Positions 27,913 through 39,644 of a DNA stretch of 64,000 nucleotides are shown here, one piece after another. The notes beneath the pieces are model-generated. The model was given only the letters and a program-made list of their open reading frames with translations, did not search any database and was not told the DNA's origin. Positions within the stretch are counted from its first letter, which is position 1. Each line of letters opens with the position of its first letter. Made by a program: the position numbers and the translations under genes. The DNA is from Anaerococcus provencensis (GTDB taxonomy: Bacteria > Bacillota > Clostridia > Tissierellales > Peptoniphilaceae). The stretch spans positions 62,001 through 126,000 of the forward strand of contig NZ_HG003691.1 in the NCBI RefSeq assembly GCF_000312365.2, in the 5' to 3' direction.

Positions 27913-28252
27913 ATGTTAAGAATAATGACTACTATTTAAAGATTTATTACTGTGCTTATTTTTTAAAGAAACAGAATTTTTTGATCTAATAGATTACTTA
28001 ATAAAGCCATATATAAAGTAATACATTGATTTTATTAGTAAATATGGTAAAGTCTTAACAATAAATGATATTAAATTAACACTAACTGGATCTAGTATAG
28101 GATTGTCTGGTAATGATATATTTGAATTGTATCTAATATTTTGCAATTATTTTTCACTAATAATAAAGTTGGAAGATTATTATGATTTTTATTCAATAGA
28201 AAGAATAGCTACAACGATAATAAGACAAAAGGATAGGGGATATGAGTTTTAA
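27913..28252 (+). pseudogene. Decayed acyl-carrier-like gene of a peptide maturation module
   Basis: No intact reading frame, but a continuous relic. After GGAGATGATAGT-ATG at 27913 the frame breaks after five codons. One base further it reads LLFKDLLLCLFFKETEFF, then TAA at 28019-28021, then 76 open codons (28022-28249) with TGSSIGLSGNDIFELYLIF and ending RGYEF. The IGLSGNDIFELY stretch resembles acyl-carrier-related proteins of clostridial peptide maturation systems. Its stop overlaps the next start by 11 bases, so it was once coupled to the permease. At least one frameshift and one in-frame stop are needed to explain it. The family call is from memory of the pattern. Confidence 0.55.
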
Positions 28253-29927
28253 AGATGAAATTAAATTAATTTTTAGGAAGCCTTGGAAATTTGTTATAAT
28301 GCTAGTGATTTCTACAATAATTCTATTTTCCTTTTTACTTATGGTCTTTAATTTCCTTACTTCGAGAAATAATTTGGATAGAATGAAAGATAATTATGCT
28401 CAAATTTCTACGATAGTTATGGCAAATCCTAGTAGAGATGGGAAGCCTTTAGAGTATACAGAGATTGATAAGGACTTAATTGATGAAATTAATAAGTCTG
28501 ACCTTGTTGATAGGGTGGAAATTAGAGATACTATGGCTGCTAGGATTCCTGGCACAAATAATGCAAATATTACCTTTGGTGCTGCAGCAACAAATGCTAT
28601 AGCGGTATTTAAGGGAAAGGTTGAAGAAGTAACAGACAGGCAAGATTTCGGTTCAACAGAAGGCATAAATGCTATCGTTACAATAGAAAAGATAATTGCA
28701 TCTAAAGATAGTTGGCTTAGAGAAGGGGAAAGCGTAAGCCTATCTATAAATATGAGCAAGGATGCACGTGTTAAGCTTGATAACGACAAGTCTTACGTGT
28801 TTATGGGTGTTTGCGAGCCAACAAGTCTTGGATATATGCGTCAGTATCTATTGGTTAGTAGAATTAGTGAAAAATTAATGATGGAAGAAGGTAAATCAAA
28901 AGAGCTTACATCTTTATACACAAAGGGTGTTTTAGAAGACGAAGAGGATTTAGACAAAGACTTTATTTATTTTTTGAAGAATGAAATCAAAAATCAAGAT
29001 GACCTTTATACTCTAAGGCTTGTTTCCGATATGAATATGGTCTTGCCAGTAGCTAATGAAAATATGTTTTTACTTGAGGGTAGATGGATTTCTGAGGATG
29101 ATTATGGTAAAGACCTTTGTTTAATCTCTAGAGATTTAGCGAAAAAACACAATTTTAAACTGGGCGATAAAATAGATATAGAATTATCTTCTGATATATA
29201 TAAGAGCCATAATGGTTATGTATCAGCATTTCCACTTATGCTTGATGAGGGTAATTACGATTTTGACGAAACTAGAGCTTTCGAGGTAGTAGGTATCTAT
29301 GACTTTACAGACTTAAATATAGAAAATAGTCCTATGCTTTTTTCCTTAAATGATATATTTATTCCAAAATTTAAGGAAGAGCTAAACACAAGTTTTGTGA
29401 CACCTCATAACTTGTCTTTAAAAATTGGGGTGGACAATATAGCTAGTTTTGAAGAAGAACTCCTACCAGAAATCGAAAAGGCTGGCTACAGATTAGTGTC
29501 AGCTGACAACAATTGGTCTAAGGTGGAGTCATCCTTTGGTCTTATAAAAAAATCCATGGTAAAGAATCTTATTTATGGACTTGCTATTGGCATAGTAGGG
29601 ATACTTATTTTAGTATTTGTAAATACTACATTAAATAAAAACGAATATGTTCTAAGAAGAATTTTTGCAGGAGATAAAAACCATATAAATCGAAGTTTAA
29701 AACTATCTTTGATATTAGCGCTTTGCATAGGTTTTGTAATAGCTCTTGGATCAATCTTTGGCTTTGCAGATAAGCTTTTATCTAATAAAGATATGATTCT
29801 TATTTTTAACAAGTTTGACTATTTAATTTTACTTCTTGCAGGGCTTGTATTCCTAGCTATTGCTCTAATTATTAACCAAAAGAGAATTAAAAAGTTAGAG
29901 AAAAAAGACATAGTGGAGTTGATGTAA
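28242..29927 (+). CDS. ABC transporter permease, FtsX/MacB-like
   Basis: 561-residue membrane protein: one N-terminal helix (about 16-38), an extracellular domain of some 390 residues, then three C-terminal helices (about 445-462, 485-507 and 525-545). This is the FtsX/MacB permease layout, in which the complex moves or senses substrates at the membrane surface rather than forming a classical pore. It is the first permease of a three-gene operon with 29933 and the 31070 ATPase. Start ATG with AGGGGAT; it overlaps the preceding pseudogene. Substrate unknown; peptide export or immunity is likely from context. Confidence 0.8.
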   Translation: MSFKDEIKLIFRKPWKFVIMLVISTIILFSFLLMVFNFLTSRNNLDRMKDNYAQISTIVMANPSRDGKPLEYTEIDKDLIDEINKSDLVDRVEIRDTMAARIPGTNNANITFGAAATNAIAVFKGKVEEVTDRQDFGSTEGINAIVTIEKIIASKDSWLREGESVSLSINMSKDARVKLDNDKSYVFMGVCEPTSLGYMRQYLLVSRISEKLMMEEGKSKELTSLYTKGVLEDEEDLDKDFIYFLKNEIKNQDDLYTLRLVSDMNMVLPVANENMFLLEGRWISEDDYGKDLCLISRDLAKKHNFKLGDKIDIELSSDIYKSHNGYVSAFPLMLDEGNYDFDETRAFEVVGIYDFTDLNIENSPMLFSLNDIFIPKFKEELNTSFVTPHNLSLKIGVDNIASFEEELLPEIEKAGYRLVSADNNWSKVESSFGLIKKSMVKNLIYGLAIGIVGILILVFVNTTLNKNEYVLRRIFAGDKNHINRSLKLSLILALCIGFVIALGSIFGFADKLLSNKDMILIFNKFDYLILLLAGLVFLAIALIINQKRIKKLEKKDIVELM

Positions 29928-29932
29928 TAATC

Positions 29933-31069
29933 ATGATTAAAACATTTTTAAGAAAACCTATTTATCTTATTCTTTATACAATATTAATATTTCTTGGTTT
30001 TTACGGCATGGCTGAGATTAATAAAAATATTAAATCAGATAAAAACGAGTATAAGTACATTTATGAAAATACTGAAATCAAGGGCCAAGTCAAGGAAACA
30101 ACAAGTATAGGCGGAGAAGTAAGCTTAGATTATTATGATCTTTATCCCTTATTTTTGCAAGAAGAAATTGGAGAAATTTATACTAGAGCCTTTGCCAAGG
30201 GTTTTATAGATAAAGAGCAAATCGAGGATACTAATAATACTAAAGATGATGGCGGAGTAGATGTGTTCGCATCAAATGATGTTGGAAAGCTAATTGAGAG
30301 AAATTTTGTATTCTTTGACGGGGATACAAAGTTAGAGAAGGGTGAGGCCTTAGTATCTGAAGATTTTGCAAAAAAATACGCTTTAAATAAATATGATAAG
30401 TTTAGACTAAAGTTGGATATAGAAAGCAAAGAAGACTTATATATGGATTTACTGGTTAAGGATTTTGTAGATCTCAATGAGTCGGTGCTAGCATTAGATT
30501 CTGTAATTGTAAATAATAAAACTATGTTTGATGATAATCTCATGGGAAATAGCTTTTATAAAGAGGCTTATGGATCTTATTTAGGCTTTAACTTTAAAAT
30601 CAATCCTAAATATAATAATGATTATGAAAGAATTAAGGAAAAAATCGATAATATTTTAGGAACTAAGTATCTTGCTCCAACAAATGCCAAAGACTTCTAT
30701 AACGTGGTAAAACCCCTAGAAGAGAAAATAAAAGATGAGGAGAAGCTTCTTTCCATCATAAAAATAGCACTAGCGATTTTTTCTTCTTTGATATTGGTTC
30801 TAAAGGTCAAGGAGGAGAATATCTCTATACTGATTAGGAAGATTTTTGGAGAAAGTGAAGTAAAAGTATTTGCTTCATACTTTTTAAGCCTAGGATTGTT
30901 AGTCCTTCTTATAAATGGATTAAGCTTTATGATTGTAAATAGAGTATCATATATTTCCCTTAAGGATCTTGCTATAAATCTATTGATAAATCTTATAGTA
31001 TTAATTACTGGCTTATTTTTAATAATTTACAAAGATATTTTTATCCTATATCAGAAAACGGAGGATTAA
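29933..31069 (+). CDS. ABC transporter permease, second subunit
   Basis: 378 residues with the same layout as its neighbour but a smaller external domain: N-terminal helix (about 10-27), an extracellular part of about 230 residues, and three C-terminal helices (about 275-291, 310-330 and 340-365). It probably pairs with the 561-residue permease as a heterodimer. It begins 5 bases after the previous stop, with TGATGTAATAATC upstream (weak site, probably translational coupling). The ATPase ATG directly follows its TAA. Confidence 0.75.
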   Translation: MIKTFLRKPIYLILYTILIFLGFYGMAEINKNIKSDKNEYKYIYENTEIKGQVKETTSIGGEVSLDYYDLYPLFLQEEIGEIYTRAFAKGFIDKEQIEDTNNTKDDGGVDVFASNDVGKLIERNFVFFDGDTKLEKGEALVSEDFAKKYALNKYDKFRLKLDIESKEDLYMDLLVKDFVDLNESVLALDSVIVNNKTMFDDNLMGNSFYKEAYGSYLGFNFKINPKYNNDYERIKEKIDNILGTKYLAPTNAKDFYNVVKPLEEKIKDEEKLLSIIKIALAIFSSLILVLKVKEENISILIRKIFGESEVKVFASYFLSLGLLVLLINGLSFMIVNRVSYISLKDLAINLLINLIVLITGLFLIIYKDIFILYQKTED

Positions 31070-31726
31070 ATGAATAAATTAGAAATATCAAATGTTGGCT
31101 ATGTATATAATAAATCTGACAAAATTATCTTAAGAGATGTATCAGCAAGTTTTCTAGAGGGGACTGTGTCATCTATTGTGGGAGAATCTGGTGCTGGAAA
31201 ATCTACACTTTTATATATAATATCTGGCTTTAGCAAACCAAAGGCTGGCAAAATTTCCTATAATGGAAAAGAAGTCGAGGATTTGAGGGACTATAGGAGG
31301 AATATAGTATCAACAATTAGCCAGTCCTATATGCTTTTTCCTACAAGAACAGTTTTAGAAAATGTGATGTATCCAATGTTACTGGATAAAATAAACAAAA
31401 ACGAAGCAAGAGATAAAGCCAAAGACCAATTAAAATCGGTAGCAATTGATGATATCCACTTTGATAAATTACCTGAAAAATTATCAGGAGGGGAGAAGCA
31501 AAGAGTCGCCATAGCTAGAGCTCTTGCGGCAAATTCAAAGATAATAGTGGCAGATGAGCCAACTGGAAATCTAGACGATAAAAACTCCGAAGAAATCTAT
31601 GCCATATTTGATAGGCTTGCTAAAGAAGATGGAAAAATCATAATAATCGTAAGTCATGATAGACACCTTTCAAAAAAGGCTGACTATCAGTATGAGATGA
31701 AGGATGGGAAATTAAATCAAATATAG
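31070..31726 (+). CDS. ABC transporter ATP-binding protein
   Basis: 218-residue ATPase driving the two preceding permeases. Walker A GESGAGKST, Q-loop ISQSY, signature [15 protein letters not shown], Walker B IIVADEPTGNLDD and the H-loop VSHD are all intact, so it should be active. Its sequence group is the MacB/LolD-like export class. The start codon is immediately behind the stop of the 378-residue permease with GGAGG before it. The whole unit faces away from the XRE/TPR regulator at 26911. Confidence 0.93.
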   Translation: MNKLEISNVGYVYNKSDKIILRDVSASFLEGTVSSIVGESGAGKSTLLYIISGFSKPKAGKISYNGKEVEDLRDYRRNIVSTISQSYMLFPTRTVLENVMYPMLLDKINKNEARDKAKDQLKSVAIDDIHFDKLPEKLSGGEKQRVAIARALAANSKIIVADEPTGNLDDKNSEEIYAIFDRLAKEDGKIIIIVSHDRHLSKKADYQYEMKDGKLNQI

Positions 31727-31762
31727 ATTAGCTTATGGAATTACTTTTTTGTTGATTTTCAT

Positions 31763-31797
31763 AAAAAAAAGAGCTTATGGTTTAACACCTAAGCTCT
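31763..31797 (-). terminator. Terminator of the thiol peroxidase gene
   Basis: AGAGCTTA and TAAGCTCT pair across a 12-base loop, followed on the minus strand by eight T residues. Confidence 0.85.
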
Positions 31798-31808
31798 ATT
31801 ATAATTTA

Positions 31809-32306
31809 TTAGATTAGTTTTTTAACTTCTTCTAATGCTTTGCCAAAGTCAACTTCGTTTGTTACTTCTGGTACGTATTCTACATAAGCAACTTTGCCTT
31901 CTTTGTCAACTACTACAACTCCACGAGCAAGTAATTTATTTTCTTCCATCAAAAATCCGTATTTTTCACCAAATTCACGATTTTGGTAATCAGAAATCAT
32001 AATTGTATTTTCTATATCTTCGTTAGAGCAAAATCTAGCTTGAGCAAATGGTAGGTCTTCAGTGATTGTTACAACGCTTACACCATCTAGAGCTGCTGCT
32101 TCTTTGTTAAATCTTTTTGCTTGCAAAGCACAAACGCTAGTATCAAGTGATGGAGCAACTGAGTATACTACAACTTTTCCTTCATTGTCTTCACTAGACC
32201 ATTCAGAAAGGTCGTTTTTTGTTGCCTTAAATGCTGGAGCTGTATCTCCAACTTTGATTTCGTTTCCAATTAAATTTACTTTGTTTCCTGCGAATGTTAT
32301 ATCCAT
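31809..32306 (-). CDS. tpx: Thiol peroxidase (atypical 2-Cys peroxiredoxin)
   Basis: 165-residue cytoplasmic peroxiredoxin that reduces hydrogen peroxide and small organic peroxides using thioredoxin. The peroxidatic cysteine sits in PSLDTSVCALQ, the resolving cysteine in DLPFAQARFC, both in the positions expected for Tpx. Full-length family member. AAGGAG lies upstream of the ATG and TATAAG is a likely -10 on the minus strand. It is divergent from the alpha-glucoside PTS gene and is a single-gene unit. Useful for an anaerobe exposed to oxygen. Confidence 0.95.
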   Translation of the reverse strand: MDITFAGNKVNLIGNEIKVGDTAPAFKATKNDLSEWSSEDNEGKVVVYSVAPSLDTSVCALQAKRFNKEAAALDGVSVVTITEDLPFAQARFCSNEDIENTIMISDYQNREFGEKYGFLMEENKLLARGVVVVDKEGKVAYVEYVPEVTNEVDFGKALEEVKKLI

Positions 32307-32397
32307 TTTTAATCTTCTCCTTTAATCTAAAAGTTTCCATTGATACTTATACCCAAATATATACAGATTTTTAAAATATTTAGGAAAATACTTTTAA

Positions 32398-32411
32398 TGT
32401 GAAAATTCACA
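32398..32411. promoter_or_regulatory. Palindromic operator candidate
   Basis: TGTGAA-AA-TTCACA, perfect 6-bp arms, between tpx and the alpha-glucoside PTS gene. It lies 54 bases before the PTS -35 and could bind one of the RpiR regulators encoded at the end of that operon. No direct evidence. Confidence 0.4.
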
Positions 32412-32464
32412 AAATTAAAATATTTTCGAGTATGAGGACATAAATACCTAAATATCAACGTTTA

Positions 32465-32493
32465 TTGACAATTATATAAGCTAATAATATTAT
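32465..32493 (+). promoter_or_regulatory. Promoter of the alpha-glucoside operon
   Basis: TTGACA (32465-32470), 17-base spacer, TATTAT (32488-32493; one mismatch from consensus). Confidence 0.7.
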
Positions 32494-32503
32494 ATAAGTA
32501 AAT

Positions 32504-32518
32504 AAAATTCGTTTTCAA
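32504..32518 (-). promoter_or_regulatory. cre-like catabolite repression site
   Basis: Complement reads TTGAAAACGAATTTT, matching 14 of 15 positions of the cre consensus WTGNAANCGNWNNCW. It lies just downstream of the promoter and upstream of the ribosome site, where CcpA would block transcription when better sugars are present. Fits a PTS operon. Confidence 0.45.
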
Positions 32519-32532
32519 AGGAGGAAAAACAT

Positions 32533-35489
<2,957 letters not shown>

Positions 35490-35503
35490 TAATAATGGAA
35501 GCA

Positions 35504-35546
35504 CAAATCCTATTTGCGTATAGTATATGCAAATAGGATTTTTTTA
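35504..35546 (+). terminator. Terminator after malH
   Basis: AAATCCTATTTGC and GCAAATAGGATTT form a 13-bp perfect stem, followed by TTTTTT. The next gene begins only 30 bases later, so read-through or this hairpin sets its level. Confidence 0.9.
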
Positions 35547-35575
35547 TTTGGGGTGATAGTATCGATATTTCAAAT

Positions 35576-36238
35576 TTGATAAAGGAAAATGAAGACAAGT
35601 TAAGTGCAACCGATCTTACAATTGCCAAAGAAATTTTAGATAATGGCATAGACTATAGCCTGTCCATCAATGAATTGGCCAAAAAGTGCTATACATCTCG
35701 TACTAGCGTTTTGAGATTTTCAAAAAAATTAGGTTTTTCTGGCTATAGTGAGCTTAAGTTCTTTGTAAATGATAATAATAACGAATCCGGTCCTGGTGAG
35801 AGTCTAGATGAAGACTTAGCCAATATTCTTAAAAAATTATATGTTTGTGACAAAATTTTGATATATGGAAATGGTGGCTACGAAAATATAATTAAACAAA
35901 CAATCAAAATTTTACTAGAAGAACTTGGAATACTTGCTGAAGTATACAGTGGTGGGGAAGAGACTCTTGCCTTTACTGGGGAAATGCTTGAAGATTCTGG
36001 AGTTTTTATAGTGGATTTTTCTGATGATTCATTGGCCAAGCAACTAATGCTACAAATCGCCAATACAGATTGCCTAAAAATCAATGTTGGTCTACCACAG
36101 ACCAAAGCTTACAAGGCAGACTACAGCATCTATTATAGGGACACAAAATCTGAAATAAATTTCTTAAGCTTATATACTAAGCATTTGGAGGATTTTTTTA
36201 AAAAATACCAAGAGGCCGTAAAGAATGATTTTAACTGA
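35576..36238 (+). CDS. RpiR-family transcription regulator (first of a pair)
   Basis: At least 220 residues. N-terminal RpiR helix-turn-helix (SINELAKKCYTSRTSVLRFSKKLGF), then a sugar-isomerase (SIS) fold from about residue 85 (KILIYGNGGYENII). The first possible common start is TTG at 35576, but the family N-terminus seems to begin earlier: the open frame upstream reads SIDISNLIKENEDKLS, with GGGGTGA at 35550-35556 and only ATC/ATT codons near it. A rare start codon is therefore possible. The SIS part is shorter than usual. It overlaps the next regulator by 14 bases. Likely controls the alpha-glucoside genes. Confidence 0.8.
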   Translation: MIKENEDKLSATDLTIAKEILDNGIDYSLSINELAKKCYTSRTSVLRFSKKLGFSGYSELKFFVNDNNNESGPGESLDEDLANILKKLYVCDKILIYGNGGYENIIKQTIKILLEELGILAEVYSGGEETLAFTGEMLEDSGVFIVDFSDDSLAKQLMLQIANTDCLKINVGLPQTKAYKADYSIYYRDTKSEINFLSLYTKHLEDFFKKYQEAVKNDFN

Positions 36239-36977
36239 ACTAGTTACTGAAAACTATGAAAAACTAAATAAAAACGATCTTAAAATTTATTCATATATTA
36301 TGATTAACAAGGCTAGGTTTATTGAAAAAAATATAAATGAACTAGGAGAACTACTTGACTTAAGTCCATCTTCTATAGTTGGATTTTCTAAGAAACTCGG
36401 TCTTGATGGATTTAGTGAGCTTAGATATGTGGTAAAATGGTCAACTTCTAATGTGGGCAATTTTGACGAAAATGAGATAGAATACACAAAAAACGACATA
36501 AATCTCACTATGTCAATGATGATGGCCTTAAATCTGAATGAATTTTATGAGAAATTATATAAGGCTAATAGAATATTTGCCATAGCCAGTGGCTACACCC
36601 AAAGAAATGCGGCTGATGAGCTAAAGAGGAATTTTCTTACTGTAGATAAGGCTGTATTTTTGCTTGATAAGTCAGCACCGAAGTCTATCACAGATCTCAT
36701 AACAAAGGATGATATACTCTTTGCCTACTCCTTATCAGGAGAGAATGAGGAGATACTAAATTTCATAGATAATCTTAAAGAAAAGCCAATTATAGCATCT
36801 GTAACCAAGCTTTCCAACAATAGACTATCACAAATATCTGACTACAGCATTCCCTTTGTGACTCACGAGGTCTTTGAATATGAGAGCAGGACAAAAATTT
36901 CCCCAGTCGCTCAGTTTTATGTTGTAAATGATTTTTTGATTTTAAAGTATATTTCATTTTTAGAAAACCACAGCTAA
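36225..36977 (+). CDS. RpiR-family transcription regulator (second of a pair)
   Basis: 250 residues with the same plan as its neighbour: helix-turn-helix (NINELGELLDLSPSSIVGFSKKLGL) and a SIS sugar-phosphate-sensing domain with NRIFAIASGYTQRNAADEL and DDILFAYSLSGENEEIL, where the SGENEE loop is the usual phosphosugar-binding site. It begins inside the 3' end of the first regulator. The first copy lacks an obvious SGE loop, so the second is the better sensor. Probably responds to a phosphosugar from the alpha-glucoside pathway. Confidence 0.85.
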   Translation: MILTELVTENYEKLNKNDLKIYSYIMINKARFIEKNINELGELLDLSPSSIVGFSKKLGLDGFSELRYVVKWSTSNVGNFDENEIEYTKNDINLTMSMMMALNLNEFYEKLYKANRIFAIASGYTQRNAADELKRNFLTVDKAVFLLDKSAPKSITDLITKDDILFAYSLSGENEEILNFIDNLKEKPIIASVTKLSNNRLSQISDYSIPFVTHEVFEYESRTKISPVAQFYVVNDFLILKYISFLENHS

Positions 36978-36987
36978 AAGCTGTGGT
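36967..36987. terminator. Hairpin between convergent genes
   Basis: ACCACAGCT-AAA-AGCTGTGGT, a perfect 9-bp stem covering the RpiR stop codon. On the minus strand it is followed by TTTTCT, so it mainly terminates the 36990 gene. Confidence 0.7.
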
Positions 36988-36989
36988 AT

Positions 36990-38444
36990 TTATATCTTAT
37001 CCATAAAATCGCAAGCTGCTAATTGGCCAGATTTTATTATCGATCTTAAGTCGTTGTTTAGAACGTCTGTGCCACCTGCCCACATGCCGTTAAGGTAGAA
37101 GTTTTCCATAAGTCCAAATTTTTTATTAACTAGCTTATATGATGTGTAGGCCACTCTTATAAATTTGCCGTTAATATCATCTTCTATATATTTTCTTTTG
37201 TAAAGATTTGCCAATAATATATCGCTGTTGACGGCAGATAATAAGTTTTTCTCAAAACCTTGGGCATTTATAATGACATCTGTCTTTATCTCCTCTTCAT
37301 TATCACTTGTTACAACAAACTTGCCATCTGAATCTACTTTTATATCATTAGTTCCTTTGATTACTTTAATCTTCGCTTCTTGATAATCTTCAACTATATT
37401 TTGCATAGTGATGGTTGGAGTTTTTGTGACTATAAAATCAATCATTTCTAGATAATTATTGTCAACTTCTAGCTTATCTAGGCCATTTAAGCTATTATAG
37501 ATTAGGGCCGCATGGCCTGTTAATTGCATGGTGTATGTTTGGGCAAAGCTTAGTCCTAGGTCATTGTCTTTTAGGGCCATATTGTAGGCGTTGATATCTG
37601 TATCTTTGTATTTATTGTAAGTTTCTATGAGGTCGTGGCCGTATTTAGCAAAGTCGTCTTTGATTTGCTTTTTGATTTTTTCTAATTCTAGAATCCCATC
37701 ATTATCTTTATTTTCTTCTATCCATTTTTCATCGATAGAGCAAATGTCATCATCTACATAATAAGGAATATCTATAGGAGAAAATCCATTTGATTTGGTG
37801 AAGAAATATAGGGGGTAAGTTACATCTTTAAAATTTCTTAGATACCTATAGATATCAATTGCTGTAGGTCCTGCTCCTATTATTCCAATACTTTGTCCAT
37901 CTTTAATTCCCTCTATTTTTTCATTTAATGGGAAAGGATTGTGGATATAATTTTTATAGTCTTTTAAATTGTAGGAATCTTTGTAGTAAGATTGGCCTAT
38001 GGAAAGAAAGACTGAGTCAAATTTTTCATTAAAATTTCCTTTATCACTTACAATTCTAAAAGTGGATCCTTCTTTATATATGTCTTTTACCTTAGCATGG
38101 TGAAAAATTACATTTTCATTTTCCATATATTTACCAAAAGTATCTTTTATATAGGAAGCAAAGACAATTCTAGGGACCATTCCTTCGATTTTTTTATCAT
38201 CTTTATTTTTGTCCTTAAGCCAGTCTTTAAAATGATTAGGATTATCCATTTTTAAGGACATATATCTTTCATGGACATTTAAGAGCTTGTAGTCAGTATC
38301 CTTTGCGTAGGCGAGGCCTACTCCTAGCTCTTCATTTTTTTCAAAGATATGGATTTTTATCTTGTCATTATAGTTTTTATGGTCGATTATTGTTTTTAGA
38401 ATATTTGCTCCGCCTACTCCGAAACCTACTACTGCTATGTTCAT
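36990..38444 (-). CDS. FAD/NAD(P)-binding oxidoreductase-like protein
   Basis: 484 residues with an N-terminal FAD-binding Rossmann motif (MNIAVVGFGVGGANILKTI) and a second dinucleotide loop in the middle (SIGIIGAGPTAIDIYRYL). VINAQGFEKNLL is a second FAD motif. It belongs to the FAD/NAD(P)-binding domain group related to lysine/ornithine N-hydroxylases; substrate unknown. An upstream in-frame start at 38525 exists, but ATG 38444 has AAAGGAG and begins at the Rossmann strand. It stands alone, convergent with the RpiR genes and divergent from the str operon. Confidence 0.8.
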   Translation of the reverse strand: MNIAVVGFGVGGANILKTIIDHKNYNDKIKIHIFEKNEELGVGLAYAKDTDYKLLNVHERYMSLKMDNPNHFKDWLKDKNKDDKKIEGMVPRIVFASYIKDTFGKYMENENVIFHHAKVKDIYKEGSTFRIVSDKGNFNEKFDSVFLSIGQSYYKDSYNLKDYKNYIHNPFPLNEKIEGIKDGQSIGIIGAGPTAIDIYRYLRNFKDVTYPLYFFTKSNGFSPIDIPYYVDDDICSIDEKWIEENKDNDGILELEKIKKQIKDDFAKYGHDLIETYNKYKDTDINAYNMALKDNDLGLSFAQTYTMQLTGHAALIYNSLNGLDKLEVDNNYLEMIDFIVTKTPTITMQNIVEDYQEAKIKVIKGTNDIKVDSDGKFVVTSDNEEEIKTDVIINAQGFEKNLLSAVNSDILLANLYKRKYIEDDINGKFIRVAYTSYKLVNKKFGLMENFYLNGMWAGGTDVLNNDLRSIIKSGQLAACDFMDKI

Positions 38445-38518
38445 TTTTACTCCTTTATGATTTTTGAAGTTAATTATTCTAATTATTACCCTAAATTTGT
38501 ATAAATTAAGTAAATTAT

Positions 38519-38575
38519 TTGACACTGGCCTTTACACATAGTAAAGTTATTAAGTATTGGCGTGAGAATCGCCAA
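38519..38575 (+). promoter_or_regulatory. str operon promoter and leader hairpin
   Basis: TTGACA (38519-38524), 17-base spacer, TAAAGT (38542-38547; 4 of 6). A TTGGCG/CGCCAA hairpin follows at 38557-38575 in the leader. It could be a ribosomal-protein feedback site; no experimental parallel is claimed. Confidence 0.6.
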
Positions 38576-38606
38576 GATTAATTATTAAAAGAAAAGGAGG
38601 TGCATT

Positions 38607-39020
38607 ATGCCTACAATTAACCAACTTGTTAGAAAAAGCAGAAAAAGTGAAAAATCTAAATCAAACACTCCAGCTTTGGGTTACAACTACAATACTCTAA
38701 AAAGTAGAACAACTCCTAACCAATCACCACAAAAACGTGGAGTTTGTACATCAGTTAGAACAGTAACACCTAGAAAGCCAAACTCTGCTTTACGTAAAGT
38801 AGCCAGAGTTAGACTAACCAATGGTGCTGAAGTTCTTTCTTACATCCCAGGTATTGGACACAACTTACAAGAACACAGTGTTGTGCTTATCAGAGGTGGT
38901 AGAGTTAAAGACCTTCCAGGTGTGCGTTACCACATCATAAGAGGTACTCTTGATACTGCAGGAGTAAACGGACGTAAACAAGGTAGATCTAAATACGGTG
39001 CTAAAAAAGACCAAAACTAG
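38607..39020 (+). CDS. rpsL: 30S ribosomal protein S12
   Basis: 137-residue decoding-centre protein. It has the Firmicute form with the N-terminal insertion after PALGYN, then [22 protein letters not shown] and [13 protein letters not shown]. Residue 56 (codon at 38772) is Arg in TPRKPNSA where nearly all bacteria have Lys; this is E. coli Lys43 / B. subtilis Lys56, and Lys-to-Arg there is a known streptomycin-resistance change. The other hot-spot, Lys in GRVKDLPG, is normal. AAAGGAGG ribosome site. First gene of the str operon. Confidence 0.98.
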   Translation: MPTINQLVRKSRKSEKSKSNTPALGYNYNTLKSRTTPNQSPQKRGVCTSVRTVTPRKPNSALRKVARVRLTNGAEVLSYIPGIGHNLQEHSVVLIRGGRVKDLPGVRYHIIRGTLDTAGVNGRKQGRSKYGAKKDQN

Positions 39021-39159
39021 GATCTAAAACTTAGTGCATAATGTACCTATAATATAGAAATAAAGATTATAAATTTCGGTATATGCATGCACACTAACAA
39101 CACATGATTAGTTGAGTACTAATGATATTACTTAATAATTGGTAAAGGAGGGAAGCAAA

Positions 39160-39630
39160 GTGTCAAGAAAGGGACATATACCAAAAAGAGAAGTAATGCC
39201 TGACGCTAAGTATAACGATAGAGTTGTAACAAAACTTATCAACAACGTTATGCTAGATGGCAAAAAAGGCCTTGCAACAAAAATTGTTTACGATGCTTTT
39301 GACATCGTTGAAGAAACAACAGGCAATGACGCGCTAGAAGTATTCTACCAAGCTATGGAAAATATTATGCCAACACTTGAAGTTAAAGCACGTAGAATCG
39401 GTGGTGCTAACTACCAAGTTCCTATGGAAGTTAGACCAGAAAGAAGACAAACTTTAGCTTTAAGATGGTTAGTAAACTTTTCAAGAGCTCGTGGTGAAAA
39501 AACTATGGTTGAAAGATTATCTAAAGAAATCTTAGATGCATCTAACAACGCTGGTGCAGCTGTTAAGAGAAAAGAAGAAATGCATAGAGCTGCAGAAGCA
39601 AATAAAGCATTTGCACACTACAGATATTAA
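39160..39630 (+). CDS. rpsG: 30S ribosomal protein S7
   Basis: 156-residue head protein of the 30S subunit that nucleates assembly of the 3' domain of 16S rRNA. The start is GTG at 39160 ([14 protein letters not shown]), with AAAGGAGGG seven bases before it; an upstream ATG-like frame at 39139 would add seven non-family residues. Family motifs: [23 protein letters not shown] and [16 protein letters not shown] 139-base gap separates it from rpsL, more than usual in this operon, and could hold a feedback site, though I see only weak hairpins. Confidence 0.97.
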   Translation: MSRKGHIPKREVMPDAKYNDRVVTKLINNVMLDGKKGLATKIVYDAFDIVEETTGNDALEVFYQAMENIMPTLEVKARRIGGANYQVPMEVRPERRQTLALRWLVNFSRARGEKTMVERLSKEILDASNNAGAAVKRKEEMHRAAEANKAFAHYRY

Positions 39631-39644
39631 TTTTAGGGGGATAA

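Noticed and set aside
27913-27939. Eight-codon frame MLRIMTTI beside an RNPP-like regulator as a possible signalling peptide
   Set aside because: No secretion signal, and the following sequence reads as a decayed larger gene after a one-base shift, which explains the ATG better.
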